Counted from the first letter of the stretch, positions 8,198 through 17,001 are shown. The stretch is DNA of 64,000 nt from Pontibacillus salipaludis (GCF_014642405.1 NZ_BMIN01000011.1:62001-126000); one strand, 5' to 3'. Made by a program: numbers and translations. Notes: generated by a model from the letters alone, not told the origin.

Positions 8198-9007
8198 ATG
8201 ATTATTGATGGACATGTACACACCCCATTCTGCCCCCATGGATCAAGGGATACCCTAAAACAGTACATTGAAAACGCCATTTCACAAACTTATTCATCTA
8301 TTAGTTTTACTGAACACGCACCACTACCCCCATCCTTCATAGATCCTGTACCAACTAAGGATAGTGGTATGGAATTAAAATTGATGGAAGATTATATTTC
8401 CACATTACAAGAATTGAAAATAAACTATGAGAAAGACATCACAATTCATATCGGTTTAGAAGTGGATTACATTGAGGGGTATGAAAAAGAAATTAAAGAA
8501 TTTCTGAATACATATGGAGATTCTTTAACAGATGGCATATTATCTGTCCACTTTCTCCCAACGCCGTCTGGATATGTATGCATGGATTACAGTCCTAACT
8601 CTTTCAAGAAACTTGTTGATGCTCATGGAGGAGTTAACGGGGTCCACCGACTATATTACCAAACACTACTCCGCTCTATAGAAGCAGATTTAGGGCGTTA
8701 TAAACCAACAAGAATTGGTCATATGACACTCTCCCATAAGTTTCAAAATCTATTTCCAACAGAGCAGTTCTTTACAGAAGAGACAGATGCTGTATTAGCA
8801 AGCATAAAAGAAAGAAACTATTCATTAGATATGAATAGCGCCGGCTTGAGGAAACCTTATTGCCAAGCAACATACCCTCATCCATCCATTCTAGAAAAAG
8901 CTATTCGTAAAGGAATTCCATTAGTGTACGGTTCAGATGCTCATAAATCTGAAGATCTCGGAGCTGGTTACTCTCAGCTAAAGCAATACGTTTCGAAGGG
9001 CTATTAA
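8198..9007 (+). CDS. hisJ: Histidinol-phosphatase, PHP family
   Basis: A 269-residue PHP-domain phosphatase (HisJ, also called HisK) that hydrolyses L-histidinol phosphate to histidinol in histidine biosynthesis, using metals held by conserved His and Asp. Visible motifs are DGHVHTPFCPHG at the N-terminus (HxH and a further His), FTEHAP (about residues 36-41), the LEVDYIEG block (about 88-95), and the terminal GSDAH motif near residue 246. The start is supported by GGAGGAGG. Its place divergent from ezrA matches B. subtilis. No other his gene is present, so it is a detached member of the pathway. Confidence 0.93.
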   Translation: MIIDGHVHTPFCPHGSRDTLKQYIENAISQTYSSISFTEHAPLPPSFIDPVPTKDSGMELKLMEDYISTLQELKINYEKDITIHIGLEVDYIEGYEKEIKEFLNTYGDSLTDGILSVHFLPTPSGYVCMDYSPNSFKKLVDAHGGVNGVHRLYYQTLLRSIEADLGRYKPTRIGHMTLSHKFQNLFPTEQFFTEETDAVLASIKERNYSLDMNSAGLRKPYCQATYPHPSILEKAIRKGIPLVYGSDAHKSEDLGAGYSQLKQYVSKGY

Positions 9008-9033
9008 AAAGAAGACTCTTAGCCTTTGAAATA

Positions 9034-9058
9034 AACGGAAAAGGTTGGCCTGGAAAAT
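9034..9058. repeat. Remnant of a type II repeat arm
   Basis: The segment ACGGAAAAGGTTGGCCTGG (from 9034) and following bases resemble the left end and arm of type II elements (ACGGAAACG; AAGGTGGGCCTGGAAAT). No matching right arm is present, so this is probably a decayed or truncated copy between hisJ and refZ. Confidence 0.4.
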
Positions 9059-9064
9059 GTGAAA

Positions 9065-9099
9065 AATGCGCTAAGATCCTAATGGGCTCTTAGCGCATT
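9065..9099. terminator. Hairpin between hisJ and refZ
   Basis: A perfect 12-bp stem AATGCGCTAAGA / TCTTAGCGCATT (9065-9076, 9088-9099). Five T residues follow on the - strand, so it best serves refZ. The + strand T-run is poor. Confidence 0.75.
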
Positions 9100-9141
9100 C
9101 TGTTTGCTGATCTACTTATATAAAATATTAGAAACTGTTTT

Positions 9142-9780
9142 CTACATAATGCTTTCTTTTTTTGGAGGAAGGCCACCTGACTGATACACATGTTCAAGCC
9201 AATGCATAATGGTTTCTGTATATTGCTTCACGAAAAATTCTGGTGATTGATCCCACAATACATGTTCTCTCATCTCATAAGGCATTAAGAAAGGCATCAT
9301 TAACATCCCTTTGAACTGAAGAAACAAATGTTGTAATTGCATTTGTTTTACGCGTGTATGCTTCAAGGATTCTTTAAAAAGTTTAAATAAAATATACTTT
9401 TCTTTAGCCAAGTAGGTAACCATCATTTCACGGACAAGTACATTATCTAGCGTTAACTCCCTGTGGATGAAGCATGTAAATTGATGGTGCTGTTTCTTAT
9501 ACTGTATAATTACTTCTATCATTTTACGGAGTCTTTCTTGAGAAGAAAATCGTTGATCCATATTTTGTTGTTCCTCTAATAATTCTATATAGGGCTCAAA
9601 ATATTGGACCATAAGATGTTCAAGTAGGCCTTGTTTATTTGTAAAATGGTAACTAATAAGCGAAACATTCACTTTAGCTTTTGCGGCGATATCGCGAACA
9701 GAGGTTCCAGTGTAGCCTTTCGTATAAAACAACAAACACGCTGCATCCATCACTTTTTGTCTTGTTGACGATTTTGTCAT
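9142..9780 (-). CDS. refZ: TetR-family FtsZ regulator RefZ (YttP)
   Basis: A 212-residue TetR-like DNA-binding protein. The N-terminal HTH (TRQKVMDAACLLFYTKGYTGTSVRDIAAKAKV starts near residue 6; SLISYHFTNKQGLLEHL is the recognition region) is followed by a helical ligand/dimer domain. In B. subtilis RefZ binds sites flanking the origin and, early in sporulation, influences FtsZ ring position. The start at 9780 is set by AAGGAGG; an upstream in-frame extension of 23 residues is not family-like. It is divergent from ytsP as in B. subtilis. RefZ boxes were not identified with confidence in this window. Confidence 0.9.
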   Translation of the reverse strand: MTKSSTRQKVMDAACLLFYTKGYTGTSVRDIAAKAKVNVSLISYHFTNKQGLLEHLMVQYFEPYIELLEEQQNMDQRFSSQERLRKMIEVIIQYKKQHHQFTCFIHRELTLDNVLVREMMVTYLAKEKYILFKLFKESLKHTRVKQMQLQHLFLQFKGMLMMPFLMPYEMREHVLWDQSPEFFVKQYTETIMHWLEHVYQSGGLPPKKESIM

Positions 9781-9898
9781 AGCGCATGACCTCCTTATTC
9801 GAAAAGATTCGTTGAATAGGGTAATAATCCTGCATGAATCGCTCGTCAACTTTCGCCCCGCACTATTAGGAATTTTGCCAAAATAGGAGGAATATTTG

Positions 9899-10378
9899 AT
9901 GTTTAATGTCGAACATTACAATGGAACGAAAGAACAAAATTATGACTTATTGTTAAAGCAACTAAAAGCTTTGATTGAAGATGAACCCGACCAGGTTGCA
10001 AACCTTGCCAATGCTTCATCTCTATTAAACCAGTTTCTTGATAAGGTGAACTGGGTTGGCTTTTATATCTGGAAACAAGATCAACTTGTGCTAGGACCTT
10101 TCCAAGGACTTCCAGCATGCGTTAGGATCCCAAGTGGCAAAGGGGTATGTGGAACTGCAATTGCTGAAGGTAAAACTCAACGCGTAGCTGATGTCCATGA
10201 ATTCCCAGGCCACATCGCATGTGATGCTGCCAGCCAGTCCGAAATTGTGGTGCCAATGTATAAAGACGGAAATATATTTGGCGTTTTAGACATTGATAGT
10301 CCTGTTAAAGAGCGCTTTGATGAAACCGATGAGAAGTATATCGAGCAATTCGCTAGACTTGTTGAACAATACATTTAA
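9899..10378 (+). CDS. ytsP: Free methionine-(R)-sulfoxide reductase, GAF fold (YtsP)
   Basis: A 159-residue GAF-domain enzyme of the fRMsr (MsrC) family that reduces free L-methionine-(R)-sulfoxide with thioredoxin-type electrons. The three cysteines typical of the active family are present: LPACVRIPSGKGVCG (about residues 77 and 87) and GHIACDAAS (about 111). They sit on conserved GAF motifs (WVGFYIW, IVVPMYKDGNIFGVLDIDS). The ATG at 9899 follows a GGAGGA site at the usual spacing; a TTG immediately before it is less likely. It is divergent from refZ and ends in a strong terminator as a single-gene unit. Confidence 0.9.
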   Translation: MFNVEHYNGTKEQNYDLLLKQLKALIEDEPDQVANLANASSLLNQFLDKVNWVGFYIWKQDQLVLGPFQGLPACVRIPSGKGVCGTAIAEGKTQRVADVHEFPGHIACDAASQSEIVVPMYKDGNIFGVLDIDSPVKERFDETDEKYIEQFARLVEQYI

Positions 10379-10402
10379 CACTTCTTCCTAAATGGAAGTA
10401 AG

Positions 10403-10434
10403 AAAACGCAGAGATAAACATCTCTGCGTTTTCG
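10403..10434 (+). terminator. ytsP terminator
   Basis: A 12-bp perfect stem AAAACGCAGAGA / TCTCTGCGTTTT (10403-10414, 10421-10432), loop TAAACA, followed by T residues. Confidence 0.88.
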
Positions 10435-10531
10435 TATGTGTTCAATTATTAATCTACATTTAGTTCGACCATTCCTACTTAAACTTAAGGGGGAGATGTT
10501 GTGTAGCTCTCCCACACTCCCCTCTATTTAA

Positions 10532-12418
10532 CTATTTACCCATCATTTGGTCATGCTTTATACAATCTTTCCCCGATTCTTTAGCTTCATATAAAGCTCG
10601 ATCTGCGCGCCGAAATAAATCAACAACCTCCCCTTCGCTTGAAGCATCCCAATAAGATACCCCACACGAAATGGTAACGCGAGGATTGGTGTAGTCTCTT
10701 ACTTTCCTAACTAACTCTTCCCCAATTTTATAAGCTTCATTTACATCCACTTCAGGAAGATAAATTGCTAACTCTTCACCGCCCCACCGAGCTGTTATTC
10801 CCTTATTACCTATTTCTTGTCGTAACAAGTTTGAGACTTCAACAATGATACGATCTCCTTCTTGGTGACCATATGTATCATTTACTTGTTTAAAGTTATC
10901 AATATCGACAATGATAAACGATCCATCTTGATCTTGATCATAATGTTTATGAACGGCTTCATCTAAATGCTTTCTAGAGTATAGCTTTGTTAAATAGTCT
11001 GTACTGACTAACCTCTCTAGTTCCTCTCTAAGCATAGAATTTGCAAAGGCAAGCGTGGAATGATGAACAAGCGATTGCAAAAGTTTAAACGTTTCAAATG
11101 AGAAGAAATATGGCATTGTATGCATTACAATGACGACCCCTTTTAACGATTCTGACTGAATCATTGGGATGGCCATAATCGATTGGTAAGGACTATAAAA
11201 AGAAGGGTTCTTTACTGAGAAGTCTCCAATAAATAACGCATCTCTTTGCTCACCGATTGAGGCTGTAATGTATTGCACCAACCTCTCAGAACCTGCTTGA
11301 GAGAAGAAGGGTGAGCTTTCTTGCAGAACTTGAAAATCTTCAACATTTCCATCTTGAAAGAGAAGTACGCCTACTTCTTCTGCTTGAAAAGAGTGAAGAA
11401 TTTGATTAGAGAGGAAAGAAATAGTGTCTGATAATCTCAAATTAGAATTTAACTTATGCGTCGTTTCATTAATTAACTGCAAGTCTGTAATTAATCGTTT
11501 TGATTGTTGATATAGTCGCGCATTCTCTAGTGCATTACCCGCAGTATTAGCCAGAAGTGTTATAAAGTTAATATCCTCATCTACAAACTGAACGGTATTA
11601 GGAGCCACAACTTGTAATACCCCGTAAACACCTTGCTTTCCTTTAAGTGGAGCATAAAAACATGACTGTCGATCATTCCAAGATTCTTCAAACTGAATTT
11701 CTCCCGTTAAATAAGCTTGAGCACTAGATTTGTTACCACCATCACTATCATAAACAAGCTCCCTGATCGGGAGTTCGTGAGCACTTGAATAATCATGAGA
11801 GAGTAATAGGTAATAATCAAACACCGGATATAACTGGCGTAAAGTGTCAATGATCTCAGCAAGGACATCGTCCATATTCATTGATGAATGAAATTTTGCG
11901 GTAACCTTAAACAAACGTTCATGACGCTTCTCGTCATCTAAGGATTGGAAATAGGTCCTCATCTTTATATAAACGTTAGACACTTCTTCCCCTATGATTT
12001 CCAAATCACTGAGCACCACGTTTTCTTCTAAACTATGGGAAATGCTTATGTACCCATAAGTTTCATCATGATTCCACAGCGGAATTAAGTAGCGATCATT
12101 TTGATTTGAGTGCTCACACGCAATGACAGAAGTCCCCATGACCATTTGGTTCTCACATAGCCACAACCAATCTTGGTAAGTAAGTATTTCTTGTTCTAAA
12201 GGATTCTTATTCCACGTGTAGGAGATTGGAATAAATGAATCTTCAGCTTTGTTGTATATGTATATGCAGGCCTTTTTGGCTTGGGCTGAATCCGTGATTA
12301 TAGACTCAATACCTTCCACGAATCGTGACCAACCGCCTTGTTCATCCGTTGTCATTAAGTCAAAAAAACGCGCTTTTAACTGAGTACGGAATTGACTATT
12401 TACTTTATTTGAAATCAT
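10532..12418 (-). CDS. dgcP: GAF-GGDEF diguanylate cyclase (DgcP/YtrP-like)
   Basis: A 628-residue soluble protein with an N-terminal sensor region, two GAF-like segments (roughly residues 170-300 and 310-455) and a C-terminal GGDEF domain (about 465-622). The active-site loop reads RWGGEEL and the metal-binding DIDNFKQVNDTYGH motif is intact, so synthesis of c-di-GMP from two GTP is expected. The usual inhibitory RxxD site a few residues before GGEEL is not present, suggesting no product inhibition by that route. The gene sits beside ytsP and rpsD exactly as ytrP/dgcP does in B. subtilis. An AAGGTGA site supports the start. An EAL phosphodiesterase-type protein lies 40 kb away. Confidence 0.9.
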   Translation of the reverse strand: MISNKVNSQFRTQLKARFFDLMTTDEQGGWSRFVEGIESIITDSAQAKKACIYIYNKAEDSFIPISYTWNKNPLEQEILTYQDWLWLCENQMVMGTSVIACEHSNQNDRYLIPLWNHDETYGYISISHSLEENVVLSDLEIIGEEVSNVYIKMRTYFQSLDDEKRHERLFKVTAKFHSSMNMDDVLAEIIDTLRQLYPVFDYYLLLSHDYSSAHELPIRELVYDSDGGNKSSAQAYLTGEIQFEESWNDRQSCFYAPLKGKQGVYGVLQVVAPNTVQFVDEDINFITLLANTAGNALENARLYQQSKRLITDLQLINETTHKLNSNLRLSDTISFLSNQILHSFQAEEVGVLLFQDGNVEDFQVLQESSPFFSQAGSERLVQYITASIGEQRDALFIGDFSVKNPSFYSPYQSIMAIPMIQSESLKGVVIVMHTMPYFFSFETFKLLQSLVHHSTLAFANSMLREELERLVSTDYLTKLYSRKHLDEAVHKHYDQDQDGSFIIVDIDNFKQVNDTYGHQEGDRIIVEVSNLLRQEIGNKGITARWGGEELAIYLPEVDVNEAYKIGEELVRKVRDYTNPRVTISCGVSYWDASSEGEVVDLFRRADRALYEAKESGKDCIKHDQMMGK

Positions 12419-12517
12419 CTGTACATCACCTTATTTCAGTGGAGTTCTCTATAATAAGATTCTTTCTATCATTATACTTCTTATAGTCTTTTTTTCCTAT
12501 TACTTTCCGGAATTTTT

Positions 12518-13132
12518 TCAATTTTTAACAATTTCAACAACAAACCCATCCAAAAGAACTACCCAAACGTCTCCCTGAGGGGCTAACCTCTCGACTTCAA
12601 GAGGACGTTTTAGAAAGGTATTTGACCATTCGCTTCCATTACTATCTTGAATTGTAGTTTGAAATGTATCACCGACTTGGATGACTTCTTTGATGGAAGG
12701 AGAAGTTTCATTGTGTCTTGGCGGCTCGGTTGTTGAAGTCCTTAATGGTTTCAAATCTTCATCCAGGAGAATCCATTCCGAATCACGCTTTATCCACAAT
12801 TCCCCACCTTGTGAATACCTAATCTCTTGAATCGGTTCATTAAGTTTCTTATAGGTATTTGCAGTGAAGGAATATGTTTGAGGATCTACACTATATTCGA
12901 CTAAATAGGGTTGCTCTTCTTTCACAGTTGTTAAGGTAACTTCCACTCCATTCCCTCCTTCTCGGACAGCTAAGAGCGGAGACTGAGTTCGTAATGATTC
13001 ACTTGTTTGTTTCATCCAATTACTTTGTACCATTAGAGCAATCCCAACAGCGACTATCAATATGCAAATAAGCACATAGCGAACCGATTGAGATTGCTTC
13101 TTATGTAGTTTATAATCCTTATTAGACTTCAT
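12518..13132 (-). CDS. Membrane-anchored extracytoplasmic protein, unknown function
   Basis: A 204-residue protein with a basic N-terminus, one hydrophobic helix (about residues 18-36, YVLICILIVAVGIALMV) and a beta-rich, soluble remainder with alternating hydrophobics and WIKRDSEWILL- and VWVVLLDGFVVEIV-like strands. The topology suggests a type II or lipid-free anchored outside domain. I recognise no family. It has its own extended -10 promoter and lies 99 bp upstream of dgcP on the same strand, without a clear terminator between, so it may be co-transcribed and sense an envelope signal; this is inference only. Confidence 0.7.
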   Translation of the reverse strand: MKSNKDYKLHKKQSQSVRYVLICILIVAVGIALMVQSNWMKQTSESLRTQSPLLAVREGGNGVEVTLTTVKEEQPYLVEYSVDPQTYSFTANTYKKLNEPIQEIRYSQGGELWIKRDSEWILLDEDLKPLRTSTTEPPRHNETSPSIKEVIQVGDTFQTTIQDSNGSEWSNTFLKRPLEVERLAPQGDVWVVLLDGFVVEIVKN

Positions 13133-13163
13133 CTATAAAAAACCTCACGTAAAATTTTGCCCC

Positions 13164-13172
13164 ATTATATCA
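13164..13172 (-). promoter_or_regulatory. Extended -10 promoter upstream of the 12.5-kb membrane protein
   Basis: The - strand reads TGATATAAT (13172-13164), an extended -10 element. The -35 region is not convincing. It lies about 30 bases before the gene start. Confidence 0.5.
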
Positions 13173-13224
13173 TAGCCATATTTATAAAGACTGTATTTAC
13201 TGCTCACATTCTTATTGTACGTGC

Positions 13225-13253
13225 TTGACTTCTAACAGAATAAATTCTATAAT
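13225..13253 (+). promoter_or_regulatory. Sigma-A promoter of rpsD
   Basis: TTGACT (13225-13230), exactly 17 bases, TATAAT (13248-13253). It is close to consensus and suited to a highly expressed ribosomal protein gene. It starts a leader of about 190 bases. Confidence 0.88.
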
Positions 13254-13261
13254 AGCGTTTG

Positions 13262-13440
13262 TGTAAAATAAAAGGCAGCTTAGGTGAACCACTGTCGTTA
13301 TCATTTTGTTCCTCTTATACTAAGAGGTGTATCGCGTAACTCTCGGCTGCTGGAGCGATGGTGCATGAAAACAAAATGAGCTTCAAGAACGGGGCACTCC
13401 TGTTTTTATTTTATACAAAATAAAAATAGAAAAGGAGAGA
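13262..13440 (+). promoter_or_regulatory. rpsD leader, S4 autoregulatory RNA candidate
   Basis: Between the promoter and the start lies a structured leader. CCTCTTA/TAAGAGG forms a perfect small stem (about 13311-13327). TCATTTTGTT (about 13299) can pair at long range with AACAAAATGA (about 13370), and GGCAGC with GGCTGC (13275 and 13345 regions). In B. subtilis S4 binds its own rpsD leader and represses translation, and the position and length fit. The pairing is seen in sequence; the regulatory role is inferred from the family. Confidence 0.7.
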
Positions 13441-13447
13441 TCATCCA

Positions 13448-14050
13448 ATGGCACGTTACACAGATTCCACTTGGAAAAAATCTCGTCGTTTAGGTATTTC
13501 TTTATCCGGTACTGGTAAAGAGTTAGAAAAACGCCCTTACGCTCCTGGCCAACACGGTCCTAACCAGCGTAAAAAGCTTTCAGAATATGGTACACAGCTT
13601 CAAGAGAAGCAAAAACTTCGTTTCATTTTCGGAGTTAACGAACGTCAATTCCGTCGTTTATTCGAAGAAGCAGGTAACATGAAAGGGATCCACGGTGAAA
13701 ACTTCTTAACACTTCTTGAGTCTCGCCTGGACAACATCGTTTACCGCTTAGGTCTTGCACGCACTCGCGCGCAAGCTCGTCAACTAGTTAACCATGGCCA
13801 CATTCTTGTAGATGGTGGACGCGTAAACATCCCATCTTACCGTGTGAAGCCTGGTCAAACAATCGCAGTTCGCGAAAAATCTGCTAACCTTGATGTAATC
13901 AAGGATGCAATCGAAGCAAACAACTTCGTACCTGAGTACGTATCATTCGATGCAGAAAAGCTTGAAGGTTCTTACGTTCGCTTCCCTGAGCGTTCTGAAA
14001 TGCCTTCTGAAATTAACGAAGCGCTTATCGTTGAGTTCTACTCTCGTTAA
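13448..14050 (+). CDS. rpsD: 30S ribosomal protein S4
   Basis: A 200-residue S4, a primary 16S rRNA binding protein that starts 30S assembly and contributes to decoding fidelity. The Bacillus form lacks the N-terminal zinc cysteines. Visible features are the [23 protein letters not shown] start, the [17 protein letters not shown] helix region (about 50-66) and the S4 RNA-binding fold [30 protein letters not shown] (starting near residue 90), with [26 protein letters not shown] precedes the ATG. It is monocistronic, with its own promoter, regulatory leader and strong terminator. Confidence 0.98.
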   Translation: MARYTDSTWKKSRRLGISLSGTGKELEKRPYAPGQHGPNQRKKLSEYGTQLQEKQKLRFIFGVNERQFRRLFEEAGNMKGIHGENFLTLLESRLDNIVYRLGLARTRAQARQLVNHGHILVDGGRVNIPSYRVKPGQTIAVREKSANLDVIKDAIEANNFVPEYVSFDAEKLEGSYVRFPERSEMPSEINEALIVEFYSR

Positions 14051-14061
14051 TAGCTTCTACG

Positions 14062-14093
14062 AAACACCCATCCCTAGCGATGGGTGTTTTTTT
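14062..14093 (+). terminator. rpsD terminator
   Basis: A perfect stem AAACACCCATC / GATGGGTGTTT followed by seven T residues. Confidence 0.92.
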
Positions 14094-14160
14094 ATGATTC
14101 TATTATCATCTATTTCCAATTCCTGATACACTAAGAATAGAAGCATAAAGGAGGGATCAC

Positions 14161-14403
14161 GTGTATACCTTATATATCGCCATTGTCATTGGGATTTGCG
14201 TCCTAGCCTTTATTGGAACTCTGTTAGTGGGTAAGAATGTAAATAAGTCTATTGAACAACGAGAAGTGGAAGGCGAGTCTCCGGCTGCAGAACTTCAGAG
14301 GTCCCATAAATATGAAAAGAATTCAAGCATCAAGGTTCTCTCTATTATTTATTTGATCACCTTTATTCTGACAGCCATTGTTTCAGCGATCTTTATCTTC
14401 TAA
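14161..14403 (+). CDS. Small two-helix membrane protein, unknown function
   Basis: An 80-residue protein starting at GTG with a GGAGGGATCAC site upstream. It has two hydrophobic helices (about residues 3-22 and 60-79) separated by a charged loop of about 35 residues containing GKNVNKSIEQREVEGE. It is followed at once by a strong terminator, indicating a real single-gene unit between rpsD and the helicase gene. I recognise no family. Confidence 0.75.
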   Translation: MYTLYIAIVIGICVLAFIGTLLVGKNVNKSIEQREVEGESPAAELQRSHKYEKNSSIKVLSIIYLITFILTAIVSAIFIF

Positions 14404-14404
14404 C

Positions 14405-14434
14405 AGATGGCTCTCATTAGAGTCATCTTTTTTA
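14405..14434 (+). terminator. Terminator after the small two-helix protein
   Basis: A 10-bp stem AGATGGCTCT / AGAGTCATCT with one G-T wobble, followed by seven T residues. Confidence 0.85.
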
Positions 14435-14592
14435 GTCCCCCATATGTCTATATCCTTCGATTATTCAATGTTACAATACGTTCGCTACCATATAAGAACT
14501 AGCATCAAATATAAATACCTCATATTCATTCACTCCACGCTACAACGGAGCGAATTAGAACTGATAAAAATGAAAAAGAATCTGGTGATAAC

Positions 14593-16878
14593 ATGAAAGA
14601 GTTAAGAACATCTATAAGGAGTCTAGTTGAATATGTTTACCGATCCGGAAGCCTTGATCGACGCTTTAAAACGACAACAGCCCTTACCGAAGGGACAAGA
14701 GCACACCAAATGGTACAAAGCGAGTACAGTGAACACGATCAAAAGGAAGTGCATCTTGCCTACACTCATATAGCTGAATCTATACATATTCACATAGAAG
14801 GACGTTGTGATGGATTACTTCAAGAAGAGGATAAAATCACCATTGATGAAATTAAATCGACATCTTCGTCAATCTATGACATTGAGGAAGACTCTCATCC
14901 CGTCCACTGGGCCCAGGCTAAATGCTATGCATATATTTACGTAAATCAACAAGAACTCGATGAAATTGATGTGCAACTTACGTACGTTCATTTGCCATCA
15001 TCTGAACGAAAACAGTTTGTTAAATCGTTTAGTTCTGTTGAGTTAAGAGAATGGTTTCATACTATGATCGAACAGTATATTCCTTATGCTAAACTAATGA
15101 CTGAACACAGGCATAGTCGACAGGAAAGCATACAACAGCTCTCTTTCCCTTACCCTACTTTTCGAACTGGACAGCGAAAGTTTGCAGGAGCAGTTTATAA
15201 GACCATCACGGATCATAAAACCCTTTTCGCTCACGCTCCAACCGGAACAGGAAAAACCATCTCCACTCTATTTCCTACTATTAAAGCAATCGGGGAAGGA
15301 AAAGCAGAACAATTTTTTTACTTAACAGCTAAAACAATTACCAGGCAAGCAGCGGAAGAAGCGCTCTCACTTATGGAAGAGAAAGGATTGCACTTCCATA
15401 CCGTTACGGTAACCGCTAAAGACAAAATGTGTTTCACAAATGAAGGGTGTCAGGTGGATTATTGCCCATTTGCAGATGGATACTATGACCGCATTAATGA
15501 AGCTTTGCTAGATTTGCTATCAAATGAAACGATGATAGCAAGAGACGTGATTGAACATTACGCACGGAAGCATCAAGTCTGTCCTTTTGAGTTTTCAATC
15601 GATGCCGCCTACCATGCCGACGCCATCATATGCGATTACAATTATGTATTTGATCCAAGAGTATCTTTCAAACGTTTATGGAATGAAACAAAGAAAAAGA
15701 CAACATTGCTCGTTGATGAAGCTCATAATCTTGTCGACAGGTCGCAGTCTATGTATTCAGCTCTAATAACGAAATCATCTTTCTTACAACTTAAGCGTGA
15801 ATACAAGTCTAAAAACCCACATTTATACGAAGCTGTTCACCGTATCGATCAGTCTTTGTTAGCGCTAAAAAAATCGATGGATGAGGACCAATACATGACA
15901 ACGATGGCGGAAATTCCTGATGGGATTGTTGAAAGTATCGAGCACTTTATTGATCTGGCTGAACTAGAGATCCCATATATTGAGGATTCCGAATCTCTAT
16001 TAATCGAAACGTATTTTATGGCTTTAAGTTTTGTGCGGATTTCAAAACTCTATGATAAATCGTATGTCACCTACATTAGACGTTATAAAAGCGAGGTAGA
16101 GCTTAAACTTTTCTGCGTAGATCCCTCTTCTTTGCTACACAAAACAACTAAGGGATATGGAGCAACGGTCTTCTTCTCTGCGACGTTCGCTCCATTTGAT
16201 TACTATAAAGACATGCTCGGTTGGACAGAGGGGGACTACACTTTTTCTATCCCATCACCATTTGATAGGAACAATGTGGACATGTACATTCAACCAACCT
16301 CCACACGCTTTCATGACCGTGTTCAATCTACTGATTCAATCGTTGGTACAGTACTTGAATTAATAAGAGAGAAACCAGGGAACTATCTTGTTTTCTTCCC
16401 CTCTTATGTATATATGGAGCAGGTTTTTGAGAAGATTCAAGAACTCGATCATCCAGCTTCCGTTCTGCTCCAAACGCCACAAATGACCGAACAAGATCGA
16501 GAACAGTATCTAGCTGAATTCCGTGAAGAACGCAAAGATTCCTTAATTGGATTTGCAGTATTAGGAGGTATCTTTTCTGAAGGTGTCGATTTAAGAGGAG
16601 ACCGTTTGAACGGGGTTCTAGTAGTTAGTGTAGGTTTACCAAGATTAAATGATGAACAAGACATTATGAAACGTTATTTCGATGAACGAGGTAAGAATGG
16701 TTTTGACTATGCTTACATGTACCCCGGAATGAATAAAGTCTTACAAGCTGCAGGAAGGCTAATTCGAACAGAGACTGATTCGGGAACGATTGTACTTATT
16801 GATGACCGTTTTATTCAGCAAAGATATAAAAGTTTACTTCCTTACCACCTCCAGCATTTTCGTATCAAAAGAGACTGA
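14593..16878 (+). CDS. XPD/DinG-like Fe-S DNA helicase with N-terminal PD-(D/E)XK domain
   Basis: A 761-residue superfamily 2 helicase. The N-terminal 170 residues look like a RecB/Cas4-type nuclease fold: GRCDG (about 69-73), DEIKST (about 84-89, catalytic D/E and K) and a downstream QAKCYAY motif. Walker A APTGTGKT lies at about 215-222. Four cysteines (about 280, 286, 291 and 332; MC, GC, YC, VC) sit between motifs I and II, as in the 4Fe-4S domain of XPD and DinG. The DEAH box LVDEAHNL is near 373. C-terminal motifs include the SATFAPFDYY and GGIFSEGVDLRGDRL blocks and QAAGRLIRTE. It probably unwinds DNA 5' to 3' in repair; the nuclease activity is inferred. The start lacks a strong ribosome site. 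Confidence 0.85.
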   Translation: MKELRTSIRSLVEYVYRSGSLDRRFKTTTALTEGTRAHQMVQSEYSEHDQKEVHLAYTHIAESIHIHIEGRCDGLLQEEDKITIDEIKSTSSSIYDIEEDSHPVHWAQAKCYAYIYVNQQELDEIDVQLTYVHLPSSERKQFVKSFSSVELREWFHTMIEQYIPYAKLMTEHRHSRQESIQQLSFPYPTFRTGQRKFAGAVYKTITDHKTLFAHAPTGTGKTISTLFPTIKAIGEGKAEQFFYLTAKTITRQAAEEALSLMEEKGLHFHTVTVTAKDKMCFTNEGCQVDYCPFADGYYDRINEALLDLLSNETMIARDVIEHYARKHQVCPFEFSIDAAYHADAIICDYNYVFDPRVSFKRLWNETKKKTTLLVDEAHNLVDRSQSMYSALITKSSFLQLKREYKSKNPHLYEAVHRIDQSLLALKKSMDEDQYMTTMAEIPDGIVESIEHFIDLAELEIPYIEDSESLLIETYFMALSFVRISKLYDKSYVTYIRRYKSEVELKLFCVDPSSLLHKTTKGYGATVFFSATFAPFDYYKDMLGWTEGDYTFSIPSPFDRNNVDMYIQPTSTRFHDRVQSTDSIVGTVLELIREKPGNYLVFFPSYVYMEQVFEKIQELDHPASVLLQTPQMTEQDREQYLAEFREERKDSLIGFAVLGGIFSEGVDLRGDRLNGVLVVSVGLPRLNDEQDIMKRYFDERGKNGFDYAYMYPGMNKVLQAAGRLIRTETDSGTIVLIDDRFIQQRYKSLLPYHLQHFRIKRD

Positions 16879-16937
16879 TGGAACAGAGACGATTCCCTCA
16901 TCCTCTTCCCTATCCAGTCTATTTTGACTTCTTTGTT

Positions 16938-16983
16938 CAAAAAAGGCCACTTAAAGTTACTGACACTCTAAGTGGCCTTTCAT
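16938..16983. terminator. Bidirectional terminator between the helicase gene and tyrS
   Basis: A 12-bp perfect stem AAAGGCCACTTA / TAAGTGGCCTTT (16942-16953, 16969-16980), with T residues at both ends depending on strand. Confidence 0.88.
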
Positions 16984-17001
16984 TTCATCTACATGAATGT
17001 A

